NCBI GenBank assembly: GCA_900547805.1 | Contig: URIE01000016.1 | Coordinates: 1-23,150, forward strand | DNA length: 23,150 nt | Reading direction: 5' to 3' | DNA from: an uncultured Collinsella sp. | Lineage (GTDB): Bacteria; Actinomycetota; Coriobacteriia; Coriobacteriales; Coriobacteriaceae | Shown: positions 7,692 through 15,239 of the stretch, one piece after another | Layout: every line of letters starts with the position of its first letter | Numbering within the stretch: position 1 is the stretch's first letter | The notes under the pieces: model-generated | Database searches by the model: none | Told to the model about the DNA's origin: nothing | The model's input: only the letters and a program-made list of their open reading frames with translations | Made by a program: the position numbers and the translations under genes

Positions 7692-9845
7692 TTACTGAAC
7701 TTTGCTGGCGAACTCGAGGTATTGCATGCGCTGCAGCTTGTCGATCGTCGAGGCGTATGGGCTGTCTTCAGATTCCAAGTCGTAGCGCAGCCCGTCGGCA
7801 CCAAGGTAGCCGGCGACATTGATGGTGGGCACATCTGACCTTGTTGCAAGCAGAGCCTTTTGATAGTCGGTGAGCGGGGCGCCGATCTTATTAAGGGTAA
7901 TGGCTGCAATCTCGTTTGCCCCGACGGTGTCGTAGACGTTGAGTTCGGTATTGCCGGCGATTTCATAGTTAGCCCAGACGAAATATGTCGACTGATAGAT
8001 ACGGAAAGCGTGGCTTGCCGTATCTTCCTGAGGGTACAGCTCGTCGTTGAGAGTCGTTGCGGCGCTTGGCTGATGGTCGCCAAAAAAGACAAGGACAACC
8101 GGTCTGCCGATATTGCGGAGCTCGTTGATAAAGTACTCGAGGTCCCGATCGGATGCGTTGATGCAGGTAAGATAGGTGTTGAGCGCGCTATTGGCACCCT
8201 CGCTGGCTCCCTCGACCCAATAGTTTGTCAGCTCCTCGGCGGGAACGGTGCCATAGTCGTAGCCGCCGTGATTTTGCATCGTGACGTCAAAGATGAACTG
8301 CGGGGCTTCGTCGGTTCTAAGCAGGTCGAGTATCTTGTCGTAGGTGGCGTAGTCGCATACGCCGGCATGGTAACAGGGCGCACCTTCGAAATCGCCGATT
8401 GAAAGAAAGTCTCCAAAGCCCAGCTGCTGATAGATTTTATCTCGATGGTAGTTGACGGGGTTTTGCGGGTGCATAGCGGTAGCGGTATACCCAAGCTCCT
8501 TAAGGTCCTTTGCCAGGCTGTTGACGTCATTCATCTGATACAGCTGATAGGGGATTTTGCCTAATCCGACAAAGGCCGTTGTCGCTCCGGTCAAAAATTC
8601 GAATTCGGAGTTCGCCGTTCCGCCGCCGGCGACCGAAGCGAGCATGGTGCCGCGAACAAGTGTGTCGGGAAGTGAGTTGTAGAATGCGGGGCCGGTGTAC
8701 CCGGCCGCCTGGAGCTGCTCAAAGCACGAAAGGTCGCTAAAACTCTCGTTCATGACGGCAACAATCGTCGGCTTGATTTCATTGAACTGGGCAACGGCCG
8801 CCGCGCGCTGCTCGCTCGAGCCATACGTGCTGTCATAGGTGGCGGCGAGCTCCTGCTCGATGCTCTGCGCCTCATCGGGCGTATAGTCTTCGGGCTTCTC
8901 AATGGGCAACTCGTTGACCATTTCGGTGAACGAAGTGATAAAACCCTGAGACGCATACGTGGTGATGGGCTGCCAACGGTCAAATCCAAAATTCAGCGCC
9001 TGCTCCAAGTCGATGCTGGAAAAGCCCGAGAGCCCCACAACGGTCACTAGCAGAAAAGCGCAGAGGTTAGCGGCGATTGCGGGGAAGACATGGGTGGGCG
9101 TACGGAGCTTTCTCGGTCGGATAAGCGAAAGAAGCCCCAGGGAAATCTCCAGCAGGGCTAGAGAGGTTACGATTCCGGCGGTAAAGGTAAACTCGTATCC
9201 CTCGCTCACTTCCATTGCGGTGCCAAGGGCCAAGATATCGCTTGGCAGGATGGCCTCGCCTTTAAACGTTATGACGAAGTGCTCGGCAATGCCAAGGATG
9301 CAACAGATGGCGGGCACGAGGGCCATGACGCCTCCATGACGCTGTCCCAGCAAATAAAGGGAGAGCAGAACCGTCGCGAGCAGCCCGACGGAAAACCCGA
9401 ATGAGTTGGCGGGAATGCGATAGAACGTTTCGTTGCAGGCAATTTCGAGTGAAACGAACGAGAGCGCTGAAACAGCGGCGATGATAAGGATGTCACGGCA
9501 AATACAGGCAACCGTTCCCGTCGCAAGATCGGTTTGGTCGATAAGTCCCGAAACCAAGGGCTCGACAAGAAGTATGACGGCGGCAGCACCGAGCGCCGAA
9601 TAAGAAAGGACCCATAGGGAATTGTCCTCATTTACGAGCAATTGATTCGTAATCCATGCAGCTACCACGCCGAGCGGGATGAGGAGCGTCGCGCACCAAA
9701 AGACGCGGGCAATGGGAGGCTTTTCATTGTGTTTGATTGAAAAATATACGCGCACGACGACGGCGGCCACGATAAGGACGGCGATGAATATGGGCAGATT
9801 GGCCATGTCGCTCGAAGTGATTTCAAGGGGGATATCTTCGGTCAT
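7692..9845 (-). CDS. LTA synthase-like phosphoglycerol transferase (sulfatase fold)
   Basis: A 717-aa membrane enzyme of the LtaS/MdoB (COG1368) group, predicted to move a phosphoglycerol or related headgroup from a lipid to an extracellular polymer. The first 275 residues hold about eight hydrophobic segments, more than the five of Staphylococcus LtaS. The extracellular sulfatase domain (about 355-650) shows the expected metal and active-site residues: Glu367 in MNESFSD, nucleophile Thr410 in GGGTANSEF, His526 in TMQNHGG, and Asp590-His591 in FFGDHQPS. The ATG at 9845 has AGAGGAA 5-6 nt upstream. It stands alone, with its own promoter and a 145-bp gap before mrp. I cannot tell from sequence whether the polymer is lipoteichoic acid or another glycerophosphate-decorated glycan. 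Confidence 0.9.
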   Translation of the reverse strand: MTEDIPLEITSSDMANLPIFIAVLIVAAVVVRVYFSIKHNEKPPIARVFWCATLLIPLGVVAAWITNQLLVNEDNSLWVLSYSALGAAAVILLVEPLVSGLIDQTDLATGTVACICRDILIIAAVSALSFVSLEIACNETFYRIPANSFGFSVGLLATVLLSLYLLGQRHGGVMALVPAICCILGIAEHFVITFKGEAILPSDILALGTAMEVSEGYEFTFTAGIVTSLALLEISLGLLSLIRPRKLRTPTHVFPAIAANLCAFLLVTVVGLSGFSSIDLEQALNFGFDRWQPITTYASQGFITSFTEMVNELPIEKPEDYTPDEAQSIEQELAATYDSTYGSSEQRAAAVAQFNEIKPTIVAVMNESFSDLSCFEQLQAAGYTGPAFYNSLPDTLVRGTMLASVAGGGTANSEFEFLTGATTAFVGLGKIPYQLYQMNDVNSLAKDLKELGYTATAMHPQNPVNYHRDKIYQQLGFGDFLSIGDFEGAPCYHAGVCDYATYDKILDLLRTDEAPQFIFDVTMQNHGGYDYGTVPAEELTNYWVEGASEGANSALNTYLTCINASDRDLEYFINELRNIGRPVVLVFFGDHQPSAATTLNDELYPQEDTASHAFRIYQSTYFVWANYEIAGNTELNVYDTVGANEIAAITLNKIGAPLTDYQKALLATRSDVPTINVAGYLGADGLRYDLESEDSPYASTIDKLQRMQYLEFASKVQ

Positions 9846-9881
9846 GGACGTTCCTCTGGTTCAGCGAATTATTAGTTCAAC

Positions 9882-9910
9882 ATTAGATTACTGTAACCTT
9901 TTGGGGCCAA
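9882..9910 (-). promoter_or_regulatory. Promoter of the LTA synthase-like gene
   Basis: On the - strand, TTGGCC (9910-9905, 4 of 6) and TCTAAT (9887-9882, 5 of 6) have an ideal 17-bp spacer, giving a 5' UTR of about 30 nt. It lies in the 194-bp divergent region shared with uvrA. The LexA-type box is about 55 bp upstream of this -35, so this gene is probably not under SOS control. Confidence 0.6.
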
Positions 9911-9965
9911 TTCGAGAAATGAGGCGTCCGACATGTAGGGCCAAAGGTCTGCGATTCTTGTATTA

Positions 9966-9979
9966 CGAACACCTGTGCG
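9966..9979 (+). promoter_or_regulatory. LexA-type SOS box upstream of uvrA
   Basis: CGAACACCTGTGCG matches the Gram-positive/actinobacterial LexA consensus C-G-A-A-C-R-n-R-Y-G-T-T-C-G at all but two defined positions. It starts 74 bp upstream of the uvrA ATG. A weak -10 (TAAACT, 9992-9997) would place the box over the -35 region, a repressing position. Short dyads (TGAGT/ACTCA at 9983-9999; CACTG/CAGTG at 9998-10008) follow in the leader. Confidence 0.6.
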
Positions 9980-10039
9980 CGTTGAGTGCGCTAAACTCAC
10001 TGACAGTGTGATTCGATGTATAGGAGGCAAGGAGCTTCC

Positions 10040-12916
10040 ATGTCTGATACTTCTATCGTTATTCGCGGCGCGCGTGAGCACAACCTACGCAATATCGATG
10101 TTTCTATTCCGCGCGACCAGCTCGTGGTCATTACCGGCCTTTCCGGTTCGGGCAAGAGTTCGCTGGCGTTCGATACCATCTATGCCGAGGGCCAGCGCCG
10201 CTATGTCGAGAGCCTTTCCAGCTATGCGCGCCAGTTTTTGGGCCAGATGGATAAGCCCGATCTGGATTCGATTGACGGCCTGTCGCCGGCCGTGTCGATC
10301 GATCAGAAGACGACGTCTAAAAACCCTCGCTCGACGGTTGGTACCGTAACCGAGATTTATGACTACCTGCGCCTGCTGTTCGCTCGCGTCGGTACGCCGC
10401 ACTGTCCCGAGTGCGGGCGTGTCATCGAGCGTCAGACGACCGACCAGGTTGCCGATAAGGTGCTGGCGGCGGGGGAAGGCCGTCGCGCGTTTGTGCTGGC
10501 GCCGGTGGTTCGTGGACGCAAGGGCGAGTATGCCAAGCTGTTCGAGGATCTGCGTGCGGAGGGCTTTAGCCGCGTGCGCGTCGACGGTGAGGTGCGCTCT
10601 CTCGACGACCCGATCGATTTGGACAAAAAGTTCAAGCACGATATCGAGGTCGTGGTCGACCGTATCGTAATTCGAGAGAATTCCCTGGGCCGCATCGCAG
10701 AGTCTGTTGAGCAGGCGACGGCGCTGGCACACGGTAACGTGAATGTGTATATGCTGCCCGACCGCGATGCTCCCGAGGGAACCGAGGGCGAGCTGCTGGA
10801 GTATTCGCTGGCACTGGCGTGCCCGGAGCACGGACATTCCATCGACGATCTGCAGCCGCGCGATTTCTCGTTCAACGCGCCCTATGGCGCATGTCCCGAG
10901 TGCGATGGCCTGGGCTTTAAGAAGACGGTCGATGCCGAGGCGCTGATCGAAGACCCTTCAAAGTCGATTGCCGACGGTGTCTTTGGTAGTCTGTTCGGCA
11001 ACTCCAACTACTACCCGCAAATCTTTGCCGCGGTCTGCAAGCATTTTAAGGTGAGCGCCGATACGCCATGGGAGGACCTGCCCCCGCGGGTGCGTCGTGC
11101 GTTTTTGGACGGCATGGGCGACACGAAGATTTCGGTCGACTATCAAAAGCTCGACGGCCGTCGCAGCCAGTGGGATACCAAATTCTCGGGCGTGCGCAAC
11201 ATCCTGTATGAGCGCTACACCGAGACGACGAACGAGAACACCAAGGCGCGCTTGGAGAAGTATATTCGCGAGGAGCCGTGCTCGAGTTGCCATGGCGCCC
11301 GCCTGCGTCCCGAGATGCTTGCTGTCACCGTGGGCGATAAGTCGATTTATGAGGTCTGTTGCCTGTCGTGCCGTGAGTCGCTCGAGTTTTTTGAGAGCTT
11401 GGAGCTCACCGAGCGCCAGCAGTTTATCGGCGGCCGCATCGTCAAGGAAATCTTGGAGCGTCTGCGTTTTCTGGTCGATGTCGGCCTCGACTATCTGACA
11501 CTCGATCGCGCCTCGGCGACGCTTTCCGGTGGCGAGGCCCAGCGTATTCGCTTGGCAACGCAAATCGGTGCGGGTCTCATGGGCGTGCTCTATATTTTGG
11601 ATGAGCCTTCGATCGGTCTTCATCAGCGCGACAACGAACGCCTGATCAAGACGCTCGAGCGCCTGCGCGATATCGGCAACACCGTCATCGTCGTCGAGCA
11701 CGACGAAGATACGATTCGTGCTGCCGACTACGTGATCGATATGGGTCCCGGTGCGGGTGTGAACGGCGGACACGTGGTTGCGGCAGGAACGCCTGCCGAT
11801 ATCATGGCATGCCCTGAATCGATGACGGGCGCCTACCTGACCGGCAAGCGGATGATCCGCGTGCCCGAAGAGCGTCGCAAACCCGGTCGCGGCTGCCTTA
11901 AGATCACGGGTGCCCGCGCCAATAACCTCAAAAACGTTACCGCTAAGATCGAGTTCGGTACGCTCACGGTCGTAACCGGTGTATCGGGATCGGGCAAGAG
12001 CTCCCTGGTCACCGATACCATCGCGCCTGCGCTTACGAACGCCATCCATCGTTCGACGCGTCCTGTTGGTCCGTACAAAAAGATCGAGGGCATCGAGTGC
12101 ATCGATAAGGTGATCGATATCGACCAGTCGCCGATCGGCCGTACGCCGCGCTCGAACCCGGCGACCTATATCGGTTTGTGGGATGACCTGCGCGCTTTGT
12201 TTGCGAGCACGCCGGAGTCGAAGGCGCGCGGTTACTCGCCGGGACGTTTCTCCTTTAATGTGAGCGGCGGTCGCTGCGAGGCGTGCAAGGGCGACGGGCA
12301 GATCAAGATCGAGATGCATTTCTTGCCCGACATCTACGTTCCTTGTGAGGTCTGCGGCGGTAAGCGCTATAACCGCGAGACGCTTGAGGTCACCTATCGC
12401 GGCAAGACTATCTCGGATGTGCTTGACATGAGCGTTACCGAGGCACTGGCCTTCTTTGGGAATATCCCACAGATCAAGCGCAAGCTTCAGACCCTGTACG
12501 ACGTGGGCCTTGGCTACGTGAGCCTTGGCCAGCCCGCGACGACGCTTTCGGGCGGCGAGGCGCAACGCGTGAAGCTCGCCAAGGAGCTTCATCGACGCCA
12601 GACGGGCAAGACGTTCTACATTCTGGATGAGCCAACGACCGGTCTCCATTTTGAGGACGTCCGCCAGCTGCTCGACGTGTTGCAGCGTCTGGTCGATGCG
12701 GGCAACACGGTGCTGGTGATCGAGCACAACCTTGATGTCATCAAGGTTGCCGACCGCCTGATCGATATGGGTCCCGAGGGCGGCAATGGCGGCGGAACCG
12801 TCGTGGTCTCGGGAACACCGGAGCAGGTTGCGGCGTGCCCGCAAAGCTATACGGGTAAGTTCTTGGCCCCGTTGCTCAAGCGTGATCGGGAGCGCCAGGC
12901 ACAACTTGATGCCTAA
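10040..12916 (+). CDS. uvrA: Excinuclease ABC subunit A
   Basis: UvrA is the damage-sensing ATPase that loads UvrB onto DNA in nucleotide excision repair. The 958-aa product has the family's normal length and both ABC modules: Walker A GLSGSGKS (33-40) and a second copy GVSGSGKSS in the C-terminal half, each with an L-S-G-G-E-A-Q-R signature and a D-E-P-S or D-E-P-T Walker B. Zinc-binding cysteine pairs are intact: CPEC near residue 120, CPEC before the G-L-G-F-K block, CSSC near 415, and CEAC plus CEVC in the last zinc module. I start at the ATG at 10040, with AAGGAG 5 nt upstream; an in-frame ATG at 10016 lies before that ribosome binding site and adds 8 residues not typical of the family. 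The LexA-type box suggests SOS induction. Confidence 0.98.
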   Translation: MSDTSIVIRGAREHNLRNIDVSIPRDQLVVITGLSGSGKSSLAFDTIYAEGQRRYVESLSSYARQFLGQMDKPDLDSIDGLSPAVSIDQKTTSKNPRSTVGTVTEIYDYLRLLFARVGTPHCPECGRVIERQTTDQVADKVLAAGEGRRAFVLAPVVRGRKGEYAKLFEDLRAEGFSRVRVDGEVRSLDDPIDLDKKFKHDIEVVVDRIVIRENSLGRIAESVEQATALAHGNVNVYMLPDRDAPEGTEGELLEYSLALACPEHGHSIDDLQPRDFSFNAPYGACPECDGLGFKKTVDAEALIEDPSKSIADGVFGSLFGNSNYYPQIFAAVCKHFKVSADTPWEDLPPRVRRAFLDGMGDTKISVDYQKLDGRRSQWDTKFSGVRNILYERYTETTNENTKARLEKYIREEPCSSCHGARLRPEMLAVTVGDKSIYEVCCLSCRESLEFFESLELTERQQFIGGRIVKEILERLRFLVDVGLDYLTLDRASATLSGGEAQRIRLATQIGAGLMGVLYILDEPSIGLHQRDNERLIKTLERLRDIGNTVIVVEHDEDTIRAADYVIDMGPGAGVNGGHVVAAGTPADIMACPESMTGAYLTGKRMIRVPEERRKPGRGCLKITGARANNLKNVTAKIEFGTLTVVTGVSGSGKSSLVTDTIAPALTNAIHRSTRPVGPYKKIEGIECIDKVIDIDQSPIGRTPRSNPATYIGLWDDLRALFASTPESKARGYSPGRFSFNVSGGRCEACKGDGQIKIEMHFLPDIYVPCEVCGGKRYNRETLEVTYRGKTISDVLDMSVTEALAFFGNIPQIKRKLQTLYDVGLGYVSLGQPATTLSGGEAQRVKLAKELHRRQTGKTFYILDEPTTGLHFEDVRQLLDVLQRLVDAGNTVLVIEHNLDVIKVADRLIDMGPEGGNGGGTVVVSGTPEQVAACPQSYTGKFLAPLLKRDRERQAQLDA

Positions 12917-12939
12917 AACATAGGTGTTTCGAAGCATGG

Positions 12940-12980
12940 GCGCCGCCGACTCCTTGCGATTCGGTGGCGCTCTCTTTGTT
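12940..12980 (+). terminator. Rho-independent terminator of uvrA
   Basis: GCGCCGCCGA (12940-12949) and TCGGTGGCGC (12961-12970) form a 10-bp stem with one G-U pair and an 11-nt loop. TCTCTTTGTT follows. It sits 23 bp after the uvrA stop and separates uvrA from the ybaK-murJ-uvrC unit. Confidence 0.85.
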
Positions 12981-13052
12981 GAGATATCGTTTGTCGCGCA
13001 AATGGACATATACTTAGTCCTTACGTTCGAGATACGAAGAAAGGGATATGCC

Positions 13053-13553
13053 GTGGCAAAGGCCGTAAAGGTGCCAAAAACCAATGCTATGCGCGAATTG
13101 GAAAGCGCCGGTATCTCTTACACCCTCCATACATATGAAGACGACGGTGACGAGTCGGTTGGACTGGGCCTCGCGATTTCCGAGCAGCTTGGTGAGGAGC
13201 CTGGCCAGGGGTTTAAGACTCTGGTGTGCGTGACGCCGTCGAACGACCACATTGTGTGTTGCATTCCTGTTGCCGATGAACTTGATTTGAAAGCTGCCGC
13301 TCGTGCGGCGGGGGAGAAATCTCTGACCATGATGCATGTGAAGGACCTGCTGGCGGCGACCGGCTATGTTCGAGGGGGCTGCAGCCCGGTCGGTATGAAA
13401 AGACGCTACCGGACGCTCATCGATGAGACATGCATTCTTTGGGATACCATTTTTATTTCGGGAGGCAAGCGTGGTTATCAGCTCGAGCTTGCACCCGATG
13501 ATTTAATTGCATTTTGCGGGGCGACGGTTGCCGCGATTACGAGAGAGGACTGA
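13053..13553 (+). CDS. ybaK: Cys-tRNA(Pro)/Cys-tRNA(Cys) deacylase, YbaK type
   Basis: A 166-aa trans-editing hydrolase that removes Cys mischarged onto tRNA(Pro) in the cytosol. It matches the family end to end: an N-terminal V-P-K-T-N-A-M-R block, the catalytic-lysine segment GFKTLV (Lys55), GEKSL (88-92), and GYVRGGCSPVGMK (104-116). GTG at 13053 is the likely start, because AAAGGG (13040-13045) lies 7 nt upstream and it gives the typical family N-terminus. A longer in-frame reading to 12924 crosses the uvrA terminator. TATACT at 13009-13014 is a possible -10 with no convincing -35. Only 3 bp separate its stop from murJ. Confidence 0.93.
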   Translation: MAKAVKVPKTNAMRELESAGISYTLHTYEDDGDESVGLGLAISEQLGEEPGQGFKTLVCVTPSNDHIVCCIPVADELDLKAAARAAGEKSLTMMHVKDLLAATGYVRGGCSPVGMKRRYRTLIDETCILWDTIFISGGKRGYQLELAPDDLIAFCGATVAAITRED

Positions 13554-13556
13554 GCG

Positions 13557-15239
13557 ATGCCGCAGGAAGAATTGAAGCGCGGAACTCATTTTGCAAAAGG
13601 ATCTGCGCCTCAGACACCCTCATCCGAAGCTTCTTCGTCGCGAGATGACACTGACGACATGGGCTCGTCGGACTACTCCACGGTTGGTCGTTCCGCCGGG
13701 CTTATGACCATCCTGACCATCGTGTCTCGCGTCACCGGTTTTATCCGCACGTGGGCAATGGCGGCCGCTATCGGCATGTCGCTACTCTCGTCCTCCTATC
13801 AGGTCGCCAACAACCTGCCCAATATGCTCTACGAGCTCGTGATGGGCGGCATGCTCGTGACGGCGTTTTTGCCCGTGTACATGGGCGTGAGGCGTGAGCA
13901 GGGTCGCGAGGCCTCGAACGAGTACGTGGGCAACCTGCTCGGCATTCTGCTTTTGGTGCTGGGTGGCATTTCGTTGCTGGGGACCGTGTTCGCCCCGGGC
14001 TTTATCTGGACGCAATCGTTCCTTTCGGGTGACGGCGGCAGCATGGATACCGCTGCGTTCATGTTCCGTTTCTTTGCCATCCAGATTCTGTTTTATGGTT
14101 TGGGTTCGGTGTTCTCGGGCGTTCTCAACGCACATCGCGACTACTTCTGGTCGACGTTTGCCCCGGTCCTCAACAATGTGATCGTCATTGCGAGCTTTAT
14201 GGGTTTTGAGCCCGTGTCCGCACAGTTTGGTGAACGTGCCGGCATCATCTTGATTGCGGCCGGTACGACCCTCGGTGTCTTTGTTCAGATGGCATGTCAG
14301 ATCCCCGCGCTTGGCAAGCACGGCGTGCATCCCCATATCCATATCGACTTTAAGGACCCCGCGCTGCGCCAGACGATTGCGCTCGGTATCCCGACGCTGC
14401 TCGCCACGGTGTGCATGTTTGTCTCGACTTCTATCACCAACGCTGCCGCGCTGGTGGTCCAGCCCGAGACTGGCCCTTCCGTCATCGCCTATGCGCGCCT
14501 GTGGTACACGCTGCCCTACGCGCTGATTGCCGCCTCGCTTTCGACGGCACTCTATACCGAGCTCTCTCACGACGCACAGGAGAAGGATTACGACAGCGTT
14601 CGCACGGGCATTTCGCGTGGCGTCGCCCAGATGCTGTTCTTCCTGATTCCGTTCGCGCTGTACCTGATTGTCTTCGCGCGTCCGCTCAACATGATTTACT
14701 GTGCCGGCAAGTTTGATGAGTCCGGCGTGGCGCTGGTGTCCGAGTTCCTTGTCTACCTGGCGTTCTCGCTGCCGCTCTACGGCGTGGTCGTGTTGATGCA
14801 GAAAAGCTTCTCTGCCTTGCTCGACATGAAGCCCTATAGCCGCTATTGCCTGTATTCCGCCATCGGCCAGGCCGGCTCGGTTCTGCTGTTTGGCGTTGTG
14901 CTGGGCTTCGGCATGCCGGCAATCGCGCTTTCGTATGTCGTCGACTATGTGATCTTGGTCGGTTGTTCGCTGTGGTGGCTGCGTCGTCGTCTGCGTGGCC
15001 TTCAGGTCAAATCTATCCTGCATGGCGGTTTCTTTGGCCTTTTGCTCGGCGGCCTGGGTGCTGCCGCAGGCGCCGGCGTCATGTGGGCGCTTGAACTCTT
15101 TGTCGGGGCACTTGGTGGCTCGATTCTGATTACTCTTGGCTACGTTTGCGTTGCGGGTGTCGTCTCGCTTGCTGTTACCTTTGGCCTTGCCGTCGTCCTT
15201 AAGATGCCCGAGGTCTCGGCGCTGCTTCGTCGCAAGTAG
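13557..15239 (+). CDS. murJ: Lipid II flippase MurJ (MviN)
   Basis: A 560-aa polytopic membrane protein of the MOP/MviN family that moves lipid II across the cytoplasmic membrane for peptidoglycan synthesis. The first 45 residues are hydrophilic and rich in Ser, Asp and Glu, an N-terminal cytosolic tail that short MurJ proteins lack. TM1 begins near residue 46 and carries SRVTGFIR (57-64), with family-conserved arginines. NNLPNMLYELVMGG (85-98) is the MviN hallmark. About 14 hydrophobic segments follow, and the protein ends just after the last one with a short basic tail. The ATG at 13557 has AGAGAGGA at the end of ybaK as its ribosome binding site. No pseudokinase domain, as found on mycobacterial MviN, is fused here. 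Confidence 0.95.
   Translation: MPQEELKRGTHFAKGSAPQTPSSEASSSRDDTDDMGSSDYSTVGRSAGLMTILTIVSRVTGFIRTWAMAAAIGMSLLSSSYQVANNLPNMLYELVMGGMLVTAFLPVYMGVRREQGREASNEYVGNLLGILLLVLGGISLLGTVFAPGFIWTQSFLSGDGGSMDTAAFMFRFFAIQILFYGLGSVFSGVLNAHRDYFWSTFAPVLNNVIVIASFMGFEPVSAQFGERAGIILIAAGTTLGVFVQMACQIPALGKHGVHPHIHIDFKDPALRQTIALGIPTLLATVCMFVSTSITNAAALVVQPETGPSVIAYARLWYTLPYALIAASLSTALYTELSHDAQEKDYDSVRTGISRGVAQMLFFLIPFALYLIVFARPLNMIYCAGKFDESGVALVSEFLVYLAFSLPLYGVVVLMQKSFSALLDMKPYSRYCLYSAIGQAGSVLLFGVVLGFGMPAIALSYVVDYVILVGCSLWWLRRRLRGLQVKSILHGGFFGLLLGGLGAAAGAGVMWALELFVGALGGSILITLGYVCVAGVVSLAVTFGLAVVLKMPEVSALLRRK

Noticed and set aside
12924..13052. 43-residue N-terminal extension of YbaK from an ATG at 12924
   Set aside because: It passes through the uvrA terminator hairpin and does not resemble the family. 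GTG at 13053 gives the standard N-terminus and has a ribosome binding site.
10958..13084. A 708-codon antisense frame opposite uvrA
   Set aside because: It is a shadow of uvrA: no family motif, arginine/alanine/leucine-rich composition, and it runs through the uvrA terminator.
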